Program-made: the position numbers and the translations under genes
Assembly: GCF_003308995.1 (NCBI RefSeq)
Contig: NZ_QFFJ01000002.1
Location: 3,286,001 to 3,350,000, forward strand
Source of the DNA: Chitinophaga flava
GTDB taxonomy: Bacteria > Bacteroidota > Bacteroidia > Chitinophagales > Chitinophagaceae
Length of the DNA stretch: 64,000 bases
Reading direction: 5' to 3'
Notes under the pieces: model-generated
Seen by the model: the letters and a program-made list of their open reading frames with translations, nothing else
The model's database searches: none
What the model was told of the DNA's origin: nothing
Part shown: piece after piece, positions 54,346 to 61,449 of the stretch
How the letters are laid out: every line of letters begins with the position of its first letter
Position numbering within the stretch: position 1 is the first letter of the stretch

Positions 54346-54730
54346 TTGATACTGAACAGGGGTAAAAGGTCTCGCTACGGCGCCAGTCGGCAAAAAACAG
54401 CGCCAGGCTCCGCTGCGCTCCGCCTGTCACAGTTTTTGCGCTCCTGTCACCTTCGCTCGGGTAGCTCTCGGCCTGGCTTAGCTGTTTTTATAAGAGGGCT
54501 GTTTCTTTGGCCGCCATTCCTTCGCTACCCACTTTGTCCGCCCCCCGCCCGCCACCCCCGGCCTTTCATTTTTGATTTTGCCGTCCGCTCCGCTCCCGGC
54601 CAGACATAGGTCGAAGGCGCGGCCTGCTGCGGCTCGCCCTCGCTTGGCCCTTCCGCTACGCTCCAGGGCCTGCGCTCTGGCTACCGCCGCAGCGGCCGGG
54701 GGTGGAAGGGCGGCGGGGGCGGGGCGACAG
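54346..54730. other. GC-rich non-coding island
   Basis: This stretch contrasts sharply with its AT-rich surroundings. It consists of repeated CGCTCCGC, CTTCGCT and GCGCTC words and C or G runs, ending in GGGGGCGGGGCG. Reading frames here have extreme composition and are not credible genes. Similar GC-rich tracts are common in Bacteroidota mobile elements near transfer functions, so a transfer origin or a relic of a mobilization region is possible. The stretches at 54067-54345 and 54968-55248 show nothing I can assign. Confidence 0.5.
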
Positions 54731-54851
54731 TAATTCTATTTACCGGAGATTATAGCACTGGAGGATAGAACTATGATCAAGCAACCAACGGGAGAACCAA
54801 GCGCGCGAACACCAGCATTTGTACCTTGATCGGCATTGTACTATCGCGCGG

Positions 54852-54967
54852 CGTCCGGGATGGTGGATGATGGGGGCAACAGTTGAATATAGGCTCAACA
54901 GCATCACTTTAACCAGCGAAACAGCATGGGCTCAACTTCTGTTACCCATCATCTACCATCCCGGACG
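54852..54967. repeat. Long imperfect hairpin (about 116 bp)
   Basis: CGTCCGGGATGGTGGATGAT on the left (54852-54871) pairs with ATCATCTACCATCCCGGACG on the right (54948-54967) at 19 of 20 positions. The pairing continues less perfectly inward (GGGGCAACA against TGTTACCC, then TTGA against TCAA). Total arm length is about 44 bp around a loop of about 27 bp. It could act as a folded single-strand recognition site such as a transfer or recombination site, or as a structured RNA. Confidence 0.7.
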
Positions 54968-55248
54968 TTTACCGTTTGCTCTAGTATTATTTTGTCAATT
55001 ATTCTTTCACTGTAGCTACTGATTGCCTCTCCGAAAAGCAGTCCATTCGCGGCAGCCTCCGGACCGCAGCGGTTCCCCCTGTGGATCGGCTCCAGCCTGC
55101 ACCGTCGCATAGCATCCCCGTCGCCTGGATAAGCAGATGATCATAATGAAAACAGAAGCCAACCGGCACAACAAATATTGTTGATCTGCCATGCCGGCAA
55201 GCCTTTACTACTACTGATGTGAATTTGGGAAAAGGAAGGTGGGGAGGG

Positions 55249-55407
55249 TTAATGCTTTTTTAGGGCTTTTTGTTCCAGGTGAAATTTTTCCCTGGCTTCT
55301 TTCAGGTCTTTCAACAATAAATCAGGATGGCCCCAGTATTTCAGGCTTAATTCTTCCCTGATTTTTCTTACTTCAGCCACTGCGTCATACTTTTTACTTT
55401 TTTTCAT
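55249..55407 (-). CDS. Small charged protein paired with the PIN-domain gene
   Basis: The protein has 52 residues from the ATG at 55407; an ATG at 55413 adds two residues. It is helical and highly charged (MKKSKKYDAVAEVRKIREEL, then LKYWGHPDLLLKDLKEAREKF). Its start overlaps the 3' end of the PIN gene, so the two are translationally coupled. This suggests a toxin-antitoxin-like pair with the small protein as antitoxin, although antitoxin genes more often come first. Confidence 0.65.
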   Translation of the reverse strand: MKKSKKYDAVAEVRKIREELSLKYWGHPDLLLKDLKEAREKFHLEQKALKKH

Positions 55408-55864
55408 GGTCATTTGGCTTTAAGATTTCGCGCGGGGTCCTGATTTCTATTAACCGGTACCCCATACGCAAATTTATGGAATTATACAGTTTAATCCGAT
55501 CAAGATTTACAATATGTTTAAAGTTCCAACTGGCAAGGATATCAGCGCCGTGTAGCGTTGCAAGCGCAATATGCAGCGCATCGTTGTAACATTTGTTACT
55601 CAAAGCGCCTTCCGCAATGTATGTTTCCGCCAATTTTATCGCTTTAGGATGGCCTTTGATCTCAACCTTATAACGGTTCGGGATTTCAGCTAATTTGGCC
55701 TTCACTTCGGCTTTAGCAGGGGCCAGTTCTATCATTACTACATCAGACAAAACTAGCTTTTTTATACCCCGCCTGAACTCATTAAGCAGCGCATTGCTAT
55801 GTTCTTTAAATTCATTATCAAAACAGCCTCCAATTACTGAGGTGTCAGTATAAACATGAATCAT
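55394..55864 (-). CDS. PIN-domain protein (ribonuclease toxin type)
   Basis: The protein has 156 residues from the ATG at 55864 (MIHVYTDTSVIGG); an upstream ATG at 55891 adds nine residues. PIN features are the first acidic residue D7, an Asp in CYNDALHIALATLHGADILA and a WNFKHIVN motif near the C-terminal active-site Asp. PIN domains cleave RNA, often as VapC-type toxins. The overlapping small gene downstream is the probable partner. Confidence 0.82.
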   Translation of the reverse strand: MIHVYTDTSVIGGCFDNEFKEHSNALLNEFRRGIKKLVLSDVVMIELAPAKAEVKAKLAEIPNRYKVEIKGHPKAIKLAETYIAEGALSNKCYNDALHIALATLHGADILASWNFKHIVNLDRIKLYNSINLRMGYRLIEIRTPREILKPNDHEKK

Positions 55865-56094
55865 AAAAATGGTTGGAGAGGTTAAAAACAATGTTGCATC
55901 CCCGGTCTGTATTCTATTGGGGGTAACTGTTGTTAGAATACGGCTTTCAATGCCAGACTAAGCTGGTGCCTTGCGGTGTTTCATTAGATATGGTTTTGGG
56001 TTAACTATTAGTTGCCGGGTGTCCTGCGGGCGGCGGTTCATGATACGGTCCGCCCTCAGTCACCTGGTGCTCTGGTGGAAGTCGAGTCCTATTT

Positions 56095-56310
56095 TTACCA
56101 GTATGGTTTTTCTGGCGGTGCTTTACTGGTTACTTTGATCACCAGCTTTTGTTTTTCAATAGAAACAGATATGCTATCGCCGATATCAAAGCCGGCTTTT
56201 TGTAACCACAGGCCGGACAAGTTTAACCACGGCACTTTTACGTATTCGCAGAGCCGTTCCGAACTTTTATAATGCAGTTTGGCTTTTCGTTCTTTTGGTC
56301 GGTTTTTCAT
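56095..56310 (-). CDS. SymE-family toxin-like protein
   Basis: The protein has 71 residues with an AbrB-like/SymE core: VPWLNLSGLWLQKAGFDIGD followed by SISVSIEKQKLVIKV. SymE is an SOS-induced toxin related to AbrB antitoxins, kept silent by an antisense RNA (SymR) in E. coli. I looked for an antisense gene but found only a GGGCGG/CCGCCC hairpin near 56024-56054 just downstream, without a clear promoter. The gene faces away from the XRE gene across a 199-bp spacer. Confidence 0.8.
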   Translation of the reverse strand: MKNRPKERKAKLHYKSSERLCEYVKVPWLNLSGLWLQKAGFDIGDSISVSIEKQKLVIKVTSKAPPEKPYW

Positions 56311-56406
56311 GATGTTGATTAATTTCTACAAATATAGTTAAAATGTAGATAATAGTAAACTTATAATGTAGCGTTTTGTAGCTTTTTAGGTCATTTTATT
56401 GTCATT

Positions 56407-56430
56407 AAAAGTAGATGATTGTCTACTTTT
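56407..56430. promoter_or_regulatory. Inverted-repeat operator upstream of the XRE gene
   Basis: AAAAGTAGA (56407-56415) and TCTACTTTT (56422-56430) form a perfect 9-bp inverted repeat with a 6-bp spacer, 80 bp before the XRE start. A related imperfect copy (TGTAGATAATAGTAAACTT) lies near 56344-56362, closer to the symE start. Two such sites between divergent genes suit autoregulation by the XRE protein and control of symE. Confidence 0.5.
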
Positions 56431-56509
56431 GGGGCTGTGCGTGTTCCTACTGGTTCAGCCACTTCATATTAAATTTTAAATCAGTAGTTTAGCGCGAAAA
56501 TCATCCATT

Positions 56510-56821
56510 ATGACGTTTGGTGAAAAAGTTACCATTGCAAGGAAGCAAAAGAAGTTAACACAGACCGAGCTGGCAGATGCGACTGGCACGTCCAGAGATA
56601 TTATTGGAAAGTATGAACGTGATGAATCGAAACCATCAATTGAAATAGCAGCGAGAATTGCGGAAGTCCTGGATAGTTCATTGGACTTTTTGATAAGAGA
56701 TATTACCCCCGAAGATGCACTAGCTAAAAAGATCAAACAACTTTCCCCTATCAATAAGGAATATGTGATGGCTGTAATTGAAGCATTTGAAGCTAAAGAG
56801 AAATTACAGGGTAAAAGATAA
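56510..56821 (+). CDS. XRE-family helix-turn-helix regulator
   Basis: The protein has 103 residues with a classic Cro/C1 HTH (MTFGEKVTIARKQKKLTQTE, then LADATGTSRDIIGKYERDES) and a short helical C-terminus (LSPINKEYVMAVIEAFEAKE) probably used for dimerisation. It is likely a repressor of element genes, including the divergent symE-like gene. The inverted repeat in the spacer is its candidate operator. Confidence 0.88.
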   Translation: MTFGEKVTIARKQKKLTQTELADATGTSRDIIGKYERDESKPSIEIAARIAEVLDSSLDFLIRDITPEDALAKKIKQLSPINKEYVMAVIEAFEAKEKLQGKR

Positions 56822-56907
56822 AGGCTCCCGCTTGCGCGAAAGCCTTTACACCAAACAAATCCGAAAGGTAACCACACCTATGGCCGGAAGCTATTTAATG
56901 GGGTGGC

Positions 56908-57153
56908 CTAGCCACCTTCTTCTTTTTGAACTGCTGCCTGACTCACGCCGCTCATAACCGTACCGGCAACAGCCAGGTAACCGGCTACTTTGACAATGAT
57001 TGCCGGAATCGCCGGAACACCCATCAGGGCTCCGCTAACCACAGTCAGGATTAAACCTATATTGCGCACCCTACTGAAAAAAGGTGGCGTTGATGCTGTG
57101 AGACGTTCTGTAAATCTCATATGCTCATTTTTGAGGTTAAGAAATCGGGCCAT
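56908..57153 (-). CDS. Small membrane protein (81 residues)
   Basis: The protein has a polar N-terminal 30 residues, then two closely spaced hydrophobic helices (IGLILTVVSGALMGVPAIPA, then IIVKVAGYLAVAGTVMSGVS) and a short charged tail. It follows the 260-residue gene by 17 bp on the same strand and is probably co-transcribed. The hairpin-like two-helix layout is holin-like, but no lytic gene accompanies it. Confidence 0.6.
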   Translation of the reverse strand: MARFLNLKNEHMRFTERLTASTPPFFSRVRNIGLILTVVSGALMGVPAIPAIIVKVAGYLAVAGTVMSGVSQAAVQKEEGG

Positions 57154-57170
57154 AACAGGCCCGGGATTCG

Positions 57171-57953
57171 TTATGCACTACCACCGCCAGGAGACGCCGG
57201 CATACCTGAAATATCCACCAGAGCCAGGGCATTGTAAAGGCCGTTTTTCAGGCTATATAGTGCCCCATTGACCTGCTGATAGAATTCTACGCCCAGTATG
57301 AGGAACAGCGGCTTAGTGCTGTTTGCTGTTACATTAACAGCCAGATTCATAACTGTCGTAGGCGTAGCATCGATGGGTAACTCTGTGCTGGCAGCACTGC
57401 TGTTGACGAACGTTTCCGCCTCGAAATCAATCTCCGCACCGGCAACCTGGACTTTGAAATGCGTGGACCCGGCGGGGCTGGCCAGCATGTTGACCGGAAT
57501 AAATGCCGGTATATCTACTTTCAGCGTTCCTGCAGTACGATCAATGGCCGTAGTAAATGGAGCGTACAGCGTTCCTCCCAGGCGCCCATTGGAATTAAAT
57601 TCAAAGCCTTTGAGCAGTTCCGCCTCTCCGTCGATGACATTCCGCTTGCCGCGCACATTGGTGGCATCCGCCTGGATCACCTTTACCATTTCACGGGTCA
57701 GGCGAGAGGACATATAGCTGTCGCTGATGTTCATCAACATGGCCCGGAAGGCTGTACGAAGCAGTTTGCCGGCTTTGCCTGCGCGTCCGAATTCCGCGCC
57801 GTTTTCACGGGTACGTACAAACGCTGGATCAGTTGCGATACGGCTGGCATCCACACCACCTTTCTCACGTGCCAGATGCCCGGCTTTCGTTTTATAAAAG
57901 GTGATGTTGCCGATTGTTCCTTTCAGGGGAATGATTCCGCTTTGTCTTGCCAT
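57171..57953 (-). CDS. Conserved Bacteroidota element protein of unknown function (260 residues)
   Basis: I chose the ATG at 57953 (MARQSGIIPLKGTIGNITFY). The upstream 31 codons have no supporting features and run across the likely promoter. The N-terminal third is strikingly conserved in style (KAGHLAREKGGVDASRI, RTRENGAEFGRAGKAGKLLR). The rest is beta-rich (FKVQVAGAEIDFEAETFVNS). Proteins beginning this way recur in Bacteroidota genomes, often in mobile or phage-like regions; I cannot assign a function. It leads a two-gene minus-strand unit. Confidence 0.8.
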   Translation of the reverse strand: MARQSGIIPLKGTIGNITFYKTKAGHLAREKGGVDASRIATDPAFVRTRENGAEFGRAGKAGKLLRTAFRAMLMNISDSYMSSRLTREMVKVIQADATNVRGKRNVIDGEAELLKGFEFNSNGRLGGTLYAPFTTAIDRTAGTLKVDIPAFIPVNMLASPAGSTHFKVQVAGAEIDFEAETFVNSSAASTELPIDATPTTVMNLAVNVTANSTKPLFLILGVEFYQQVNGALYSLKNGLYNALALVDISGMPASPGGGSA

Positions 57954-58093
57954 ATAGAAACAATTTTGAACAATAAATAAGGCTTTTGCATAGCCAAGCC
58001 TGTTAGGCTTACATCTGCGCAGGATGTAGTAAATTTGGTTAACCACACCAAACTAAGCCGGCATTTTTATTCAACAAAATTTCCATTCCGATT

Positions 58094-58306
58094 ATGCCGT
58101 TTACGCAGAAAATAGTACCCAACCGCATATTGATCTATGCAAAAGACGTTATGAATATCACTGGTAGGAGTGAGCGGACGGCCAGGAAGATCCTGCAACA
58201 GATCAGGCAAGCGAAGGGAAAGAAGAAGGGTGATATGATAACGGTGGTGGAGTTCTGTCAGTTCACCGGTATAGATCAGCAGCAGGTGGCTGACTTCCTA
58301 CTGTAG
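58094..58306 (+). CDS. Small helix-turn-helix protein (70 residues)
   Basis: The protein contains ILIYAKDVMNITGRSERTAR and KILQQIRQAKGKKKGDMITV, an HTH_17-like segment, then EFCQFTGIDQQQVADFLL. Proteins of this size and pattern are frequent near the ends of Bacteroidota mobile elements. It is the last gene before the right end and may act in excision or regulation. Confidence 0.7.
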   Translation: MPFTQKIVPNRILIYAKDVMNITGRSERTARKILQQIRQAKGKKKGDMITVVEFCQFTGIDQQQVADFLL

Positions 58307-58466
58307 CTCAACACCCGGTCCGATCCGTATCAAAACCGTGTATACGTTACCGTTTCAGTATGAAAATATATTTTGTTCCCGTTTGTACTGATTTAGCAAG
58401 GCTTTTCGTATCTTTGTATGACTTGTAAAGTTCTTTCAAACCCTTACAAAATAAGCTATTTCAGAA

Positions 58467-58485
58467 GGATACAAATTCGGATACA
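58467..58485. repeat. Integrase arm-type repeats, right end
   Basis: GGATACA occurs at 58467-58473 and 58479-58485, with the same 12-bp start-to-start distance as the pair near the left end. It lies 47 bp inside the right attachment site. The rest of 58307-58531 contains no gene. Confidence 0.55.
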
Positions 58486-58531
58486 GTAGCTTCAAAATCC
58501 TTGAAAAGTGGCGCTAATAGGCCTTTGATAT

Positions 58532-58555
58532 AGTCCCAGCGGGATCACAGACAAG
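58532..58555 (+). repeat. Right attachment site, 24-bp direct repeat
   Basis: This is a perfect copy of 33727-33750 (AGTCCCAGCGGGATC, then ACAGACAAG). Here it is only a tRNA 3' fragment, not a full gene. It marks the right boundary of the element. Confidence 0.93.
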
Positions 58556-58562
58556 TTTCAAA

Positions 58563-58593
58563 CCTCGCGCTAGTCGCGGGGTTTTGTTTTTTA
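58563..58593 (+). terminator. Original tRNA-Lys terminator, displaced by the element
   Basis: CCTCGCG pairs with CGCGGGG over 7 bp with a CTAGT loop, followed by TTTTGTTTTTT. It lies 7 bp beyond the right attachment site, where the tRNA terminator would sit before integration. Confidence 0.75.
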
Positions 58594-58643
58594 GTCGAGT
58601 TCCTGTTGCTTTACAACAGCAGCATTCAATGATTTCATATCTG

Positions 58644-59462
58644 TCAGTGGCTGATTCGTTGCCTGAAAATAAATCGCAAAGCGTCATAATAGGCTTTTAT
58701 GGGTTCTGTCATATGTGTGTCTTCGGGATAGCAAACATACTTATGGTCTAAACCTGCTATCTTTCTTTGGGTTATTATAGAGTCGAATTTTAAAAGATCG
58801 GTATGGAAGGTAGATTTGTCATCTGACATTCCTTCGTTCGCATCACTGTAAAAGATCATTTTGTTTATACCCCGATCATTTTTTAGCTTTTTATCAGCGA
58901 GGCTAAGTAAATATCCCTTATCCCACCAAAAGGATGGGCTTATCGCTATATAAGCCCCGAACATATCCGGCTGCGTTAACAGGCAATTGATCGTGGTGAT
59001 ACCGCCGAATGAATGTCCTGCAAAAATTTTAAAAGATTGTGTTTTGTAGTGCGCGTCAACATAAGGGATCAGTTCAGTACCAATGAACTGCAAAAAAATA
59101 TTGCCGCCTCCGCTTGACTTAAACCGGGAGTGTGAGCTGGTATCAGGCTTTCCGTCATAATCAATAATACTATTGGTTGGGGTAAGGTCCCTTGTGCGGT
59201 TTGTGTTGGGAATGCCGACTATAATCATTTCGGGTACGACATTTACATCCCGGCGGCTAAGATACCGGCAATATTCTGCAACCAGGCTAAAATGATTGTC
59301 CCCGTCAAGTACGTATAATACCGGGTAATGCTTATCGGGCAGCAAGGTATCTGCAGGCGGTACATAAATATAAACTTTCCGGTCTTCACCCAGCACCTTA
59401 GACGAAAGTTTGATGATATCTGCCGATATGGGTTTAAATGCCGGGTCGGTTTGGGCAACCAA
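58644..59462 (-). CDS. Esterase-like alpha/beta hydrolase, apparently frameshifted at its 5' end
   Basis: The protein has 272 residues from a TTG. The alpha/beta-hydrolase fold of the Fes/IroE-type esterase family shows in YPVLYVLDGDNHFSLVAEYC, the nucleophile elbow FAGHSFGGITTIN, ISPSFWWDKGYLL and a late His in YPEDTHMTEP. No good start exists in frame. With one G removed from the seven-G run (C run at 59507-59513 on the plus strand), an ATG at 59544 would open a normal secreted form: MKYSSYLKRHWGDN, then a hydrophobic signal ending NCLVAQ. The intact gene would be 58644-59544. This may be a sequencing error, a recent mutation or phase variation. Confidence 0.82.
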   Translation of the reverse strand: MVAQTDPAFKPISADIIKLSSKVLGEDRKVYIYVPPADTLLPDKHYPVLYVLDGDNHFSLVAEYCRYLSRRDVNVVPEMIIVGIPNTNRTRDLTPTNSIIDYDGKPDTSSHSRFKSSGGGNIFLQFIGTELIPYVDAHYKTQSFKIFAGHSFGGITTINCLLTQPDMFGAYIAISPSFWWDKGYLLSLADKKLKNDRGINKMIFYSDANEGMSDDKSTFHTDLLKFDSIITQRKIAGLDHKYVCYPEDTHMTEPIKAYYDALRFIFRQRISH

Positions 59463-59665
59463 GCAATTGGGAATTAACAGGATAAAAAAAACATATACTA
59501 TGTTATCCCCCCCAATGACGTTTTAAATAGCTGCTGTACTTCATGCGAATAAAGGGTTAAAGTATATTGATAAGTTTGTGCTTATGCAAATCAGTTATGA
59601 AAACGACAATAGCCTGGAATATAATTGACGCTTGCGTGAACCGGATCCAGCTACAAAAAAATATA

Positions 59666-61204
59666 TCACATTTTATCCGAGGCAACCCTATAAAAAGGGT
59701 CTTCTATTATATTTACCTCAATGACAGATTCGGCATTCTTCAGTAATGCCCTGCAATCGGCGCTTAGATGGCGTAGGTGTAATTTTTTCCCCGCCTTTGC
59801 ATAGCGTTCGGTTAGTTTATTTAATGCTTCAATACCACTCATGTCTGCAACTCTGCTTTCTTTAAAATCAATAACTACATCTGCGGGATCTCCGATAACA
59901 TCAAATTTCTCGTTGAATGTAGTAACCGATCCAAAAAATAGAGGTCCGTATATCTCGTAATGTTTTACTCCTTGTTCATCCAGATATTTTTTTGCCCGGA
60001 TTCGTTTGGCGCTTTCCCAGGCGAAAACTAATGCAGATATGATTACTCCAATCAATACTGCTAATGCCAGGTTATGCAGCAAAATAGTTATGAGAGCGAC
60101 AAGCATTCCTACAAACACGTCCTGCTTGGGCATTTTATTGATAATACGGAAACTTCCCCATTCAAAGGTGCCTATTGCTACCATAATCATCACACCTGTA
60201 AGGGCTGCCATGGGAACGCGTTCGATTATTGGCGCACCAAATAGTATAATTATTAGTATTGTAAGGGAGGCAATTATACCGGATAATCTGGCTCTGGCTC
60301 CGGCTGATAAATTGACCAGTGTTTGGGCGATCATCGGGCAACCGCCCATTCCAAAGAAAAACCCATTTGCAATATTAGCCGTGCCTTGTGCAATGCACTC
60401 CCTATTACCATTCCCTTTAGTTCCTGTCATTTCATCCACGAGATTTACTGTCAGCAAACCTTCGGTTAACCCAACACAAGCCATAACTAAGGCATAAGGG
60501 AAAATAACTCCTAAGGTTTCCAGCTTAATTGGAATCATTGGTATGTGGAAGGGAGGGAAGCCACCACTTACTGATGCAATATCCTTAACTGTTTTGGTGT
60601 CAATATTCAATCCCCATACAAGTAAGAAAACAACAAGGATAGCAACGAGGGATGGAGGTATCGCCTTGGTCACTTTCGGTAACAGTATCACTATTGCTAT
60701 AGTCAACAATACCAAACCTCCCATAATAAATAGCGGTGTACCGTTAAGCCATACGCTTTGACCATTAACAACTGTTTTAAACTGCTCCAACTGTGCCATA
60801 AATATAATTACTGCAAGTCCGTTTACGAACCCATACATCACCGGCTGAGGAACAAGTCTTACAAATTTTCCCAACTTGAATAAACCTATTAGAATCTGTA
60901 TCACTCCCGCCAAAGCGACTGCTGCAAACACGTATTCGATGCCATGTGATTTCATTAAGGCAATCAACACAACAACAGTAGCCCCCGCACCACCTGATAT
61001 TAAACCAGGTCTGCCACCAAAAACAGAAGTAACTAACCCCATTATAAAAGCCGCATATAAGCCAACTAATGGTGGAAAACCAGCAAAAATGGCAAAAGAT
61101 AATGATTCAGGCATCATGGTCATCGCCACTGTTAAGCCTGCCAGGACCTCGTTCTTGTAATTGACTTTCTGTTTAAAATCAAATAAATTAAGGTAAGCCT
61201 TCAT
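59666..61204 (-). CDS. SulP-family anion transporter with STAS domain
   Basis: The protein has 512 residues. The SulP core has about 11-13 transmembrane helices (GLTVAMTMMPESLSFAIFAG near the start, YGFVNGLAVIIFMAQLEQFK, GCPMIAQTLVNLSAGARARL). The C-terminal STAS domain (about 410-505) carries VVIDFKESRVADMSGIEALN. The family moves sulfate, bicarbonate or other anions across the inner membrane; the substrate cannot be read here. It is transcribed in the same direction as the esterase, with a 122-bp spacer from its probable ATG. Confidence 0.95.
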   Translation of the reverse strand: MKAYLNLFDFKQKVNYKNEVLAGLTVAMTMMPESLSFAIFAGFPPLVGLYAAFIMGLVTSVFGGRPGLISGGAGATVVVLIALMKSHGIEYVFAAVALAGVIQILIGLFKLGKFVRLVPQPVMYGFVNGLAVIIFMAQLEQFKTVVNGQSVWLNGTPLFIMGGLVLLTIAIVILLPKVTKAIPPSLVAILVVFLLVWGLNIDTKTVKDIASVSGGFPPFHIPMIPIKLETLGVIFPYALVMACVGLTEGLLTVNLVDEMTGTKGNGNRECIAQGTANIANGFFFGMGGCPMIAQTLVNLSAGARARLSGIIASLTILIIILFGAPIIERVPMAALTGVMIMVAIGTFEWGSFRIINKMPKQDVFVGMLVALITILLHNLALAVLIGVIISALVFAWESAKRIRAKKYLDEQGVKHYEIYGPLFFGSVTTFNEKFDVIGDPADVVIDFKESRVADMSGIEALNKLTERYAKAGKKLHLRHLSADCRALLKNAESVIEVNIIEDPFYRVASDKM

Positions 61205-61449
61205 TTACTGATGGTTTATTTATAAAAGAGAATGATGCGGATAGATAAAATGAACAGTCATACTACACCCAAAAAACGAGGTGTAGCCTACAGGAAGCGC
61301 CTGTTAGTCATGGTGGAGTAACTGTTGATGATGTATTTTTTCTATTCATTTTGGTCGCGAAGGTAGGATATAATTTTTCTTTTGGCAAAATGACCTGCTG
61401 GTTCAAATCTCTTTTCTCCTAGTCACCAGACCCAGAAAGATTGCAGTCT

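Larger units (their letters stand above)
33727..58555. mobile_element. Integrative element of about 24.8 kb at tRNA-Lys
   Basis: It is bounded by a perfect 24-bp duplication of the tRNA 3' end, with a tyrosine integrase 250 bp from the tRNA. GGATACA arm-type repeats with the same 12-bp spacing lie near both ends. Cargo includes TIR-STAND defence, a ubiquitin-like operon, T6SS effector and immunity genes, toxin-antitoxin-like genes, and an RteC/excisionase/replication module. Much of the DNA is visibly more AT-rich than the flanks. No relaxase, coupling protein or Tra genes are recognisable, so it is better called an integrative (possibly mobilizable) element than a conjugative one. Confidence 0.9.

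Noticed and set aside
54346..54609. An 87-codon reading frame in the GC-rich island
   Set aside because: The product has extreme Arg/Pro/Ser composition driven by base composition, with no fold-like pattern, and no neighbour supports it.
57298..57980. Long plus-strand frames opposite the 260-residue element gene
   Set aside because: They are antisense to a well-patterned gene with a clear start and motifs; the plus-strand products show no family features.
33995..58306. A complete prophage
   Set aside because: There are replication-like and holin-like genes but no terminase, portal, capsid or tail genes; VgrG here comes with a T6SS effector and immunity pair.
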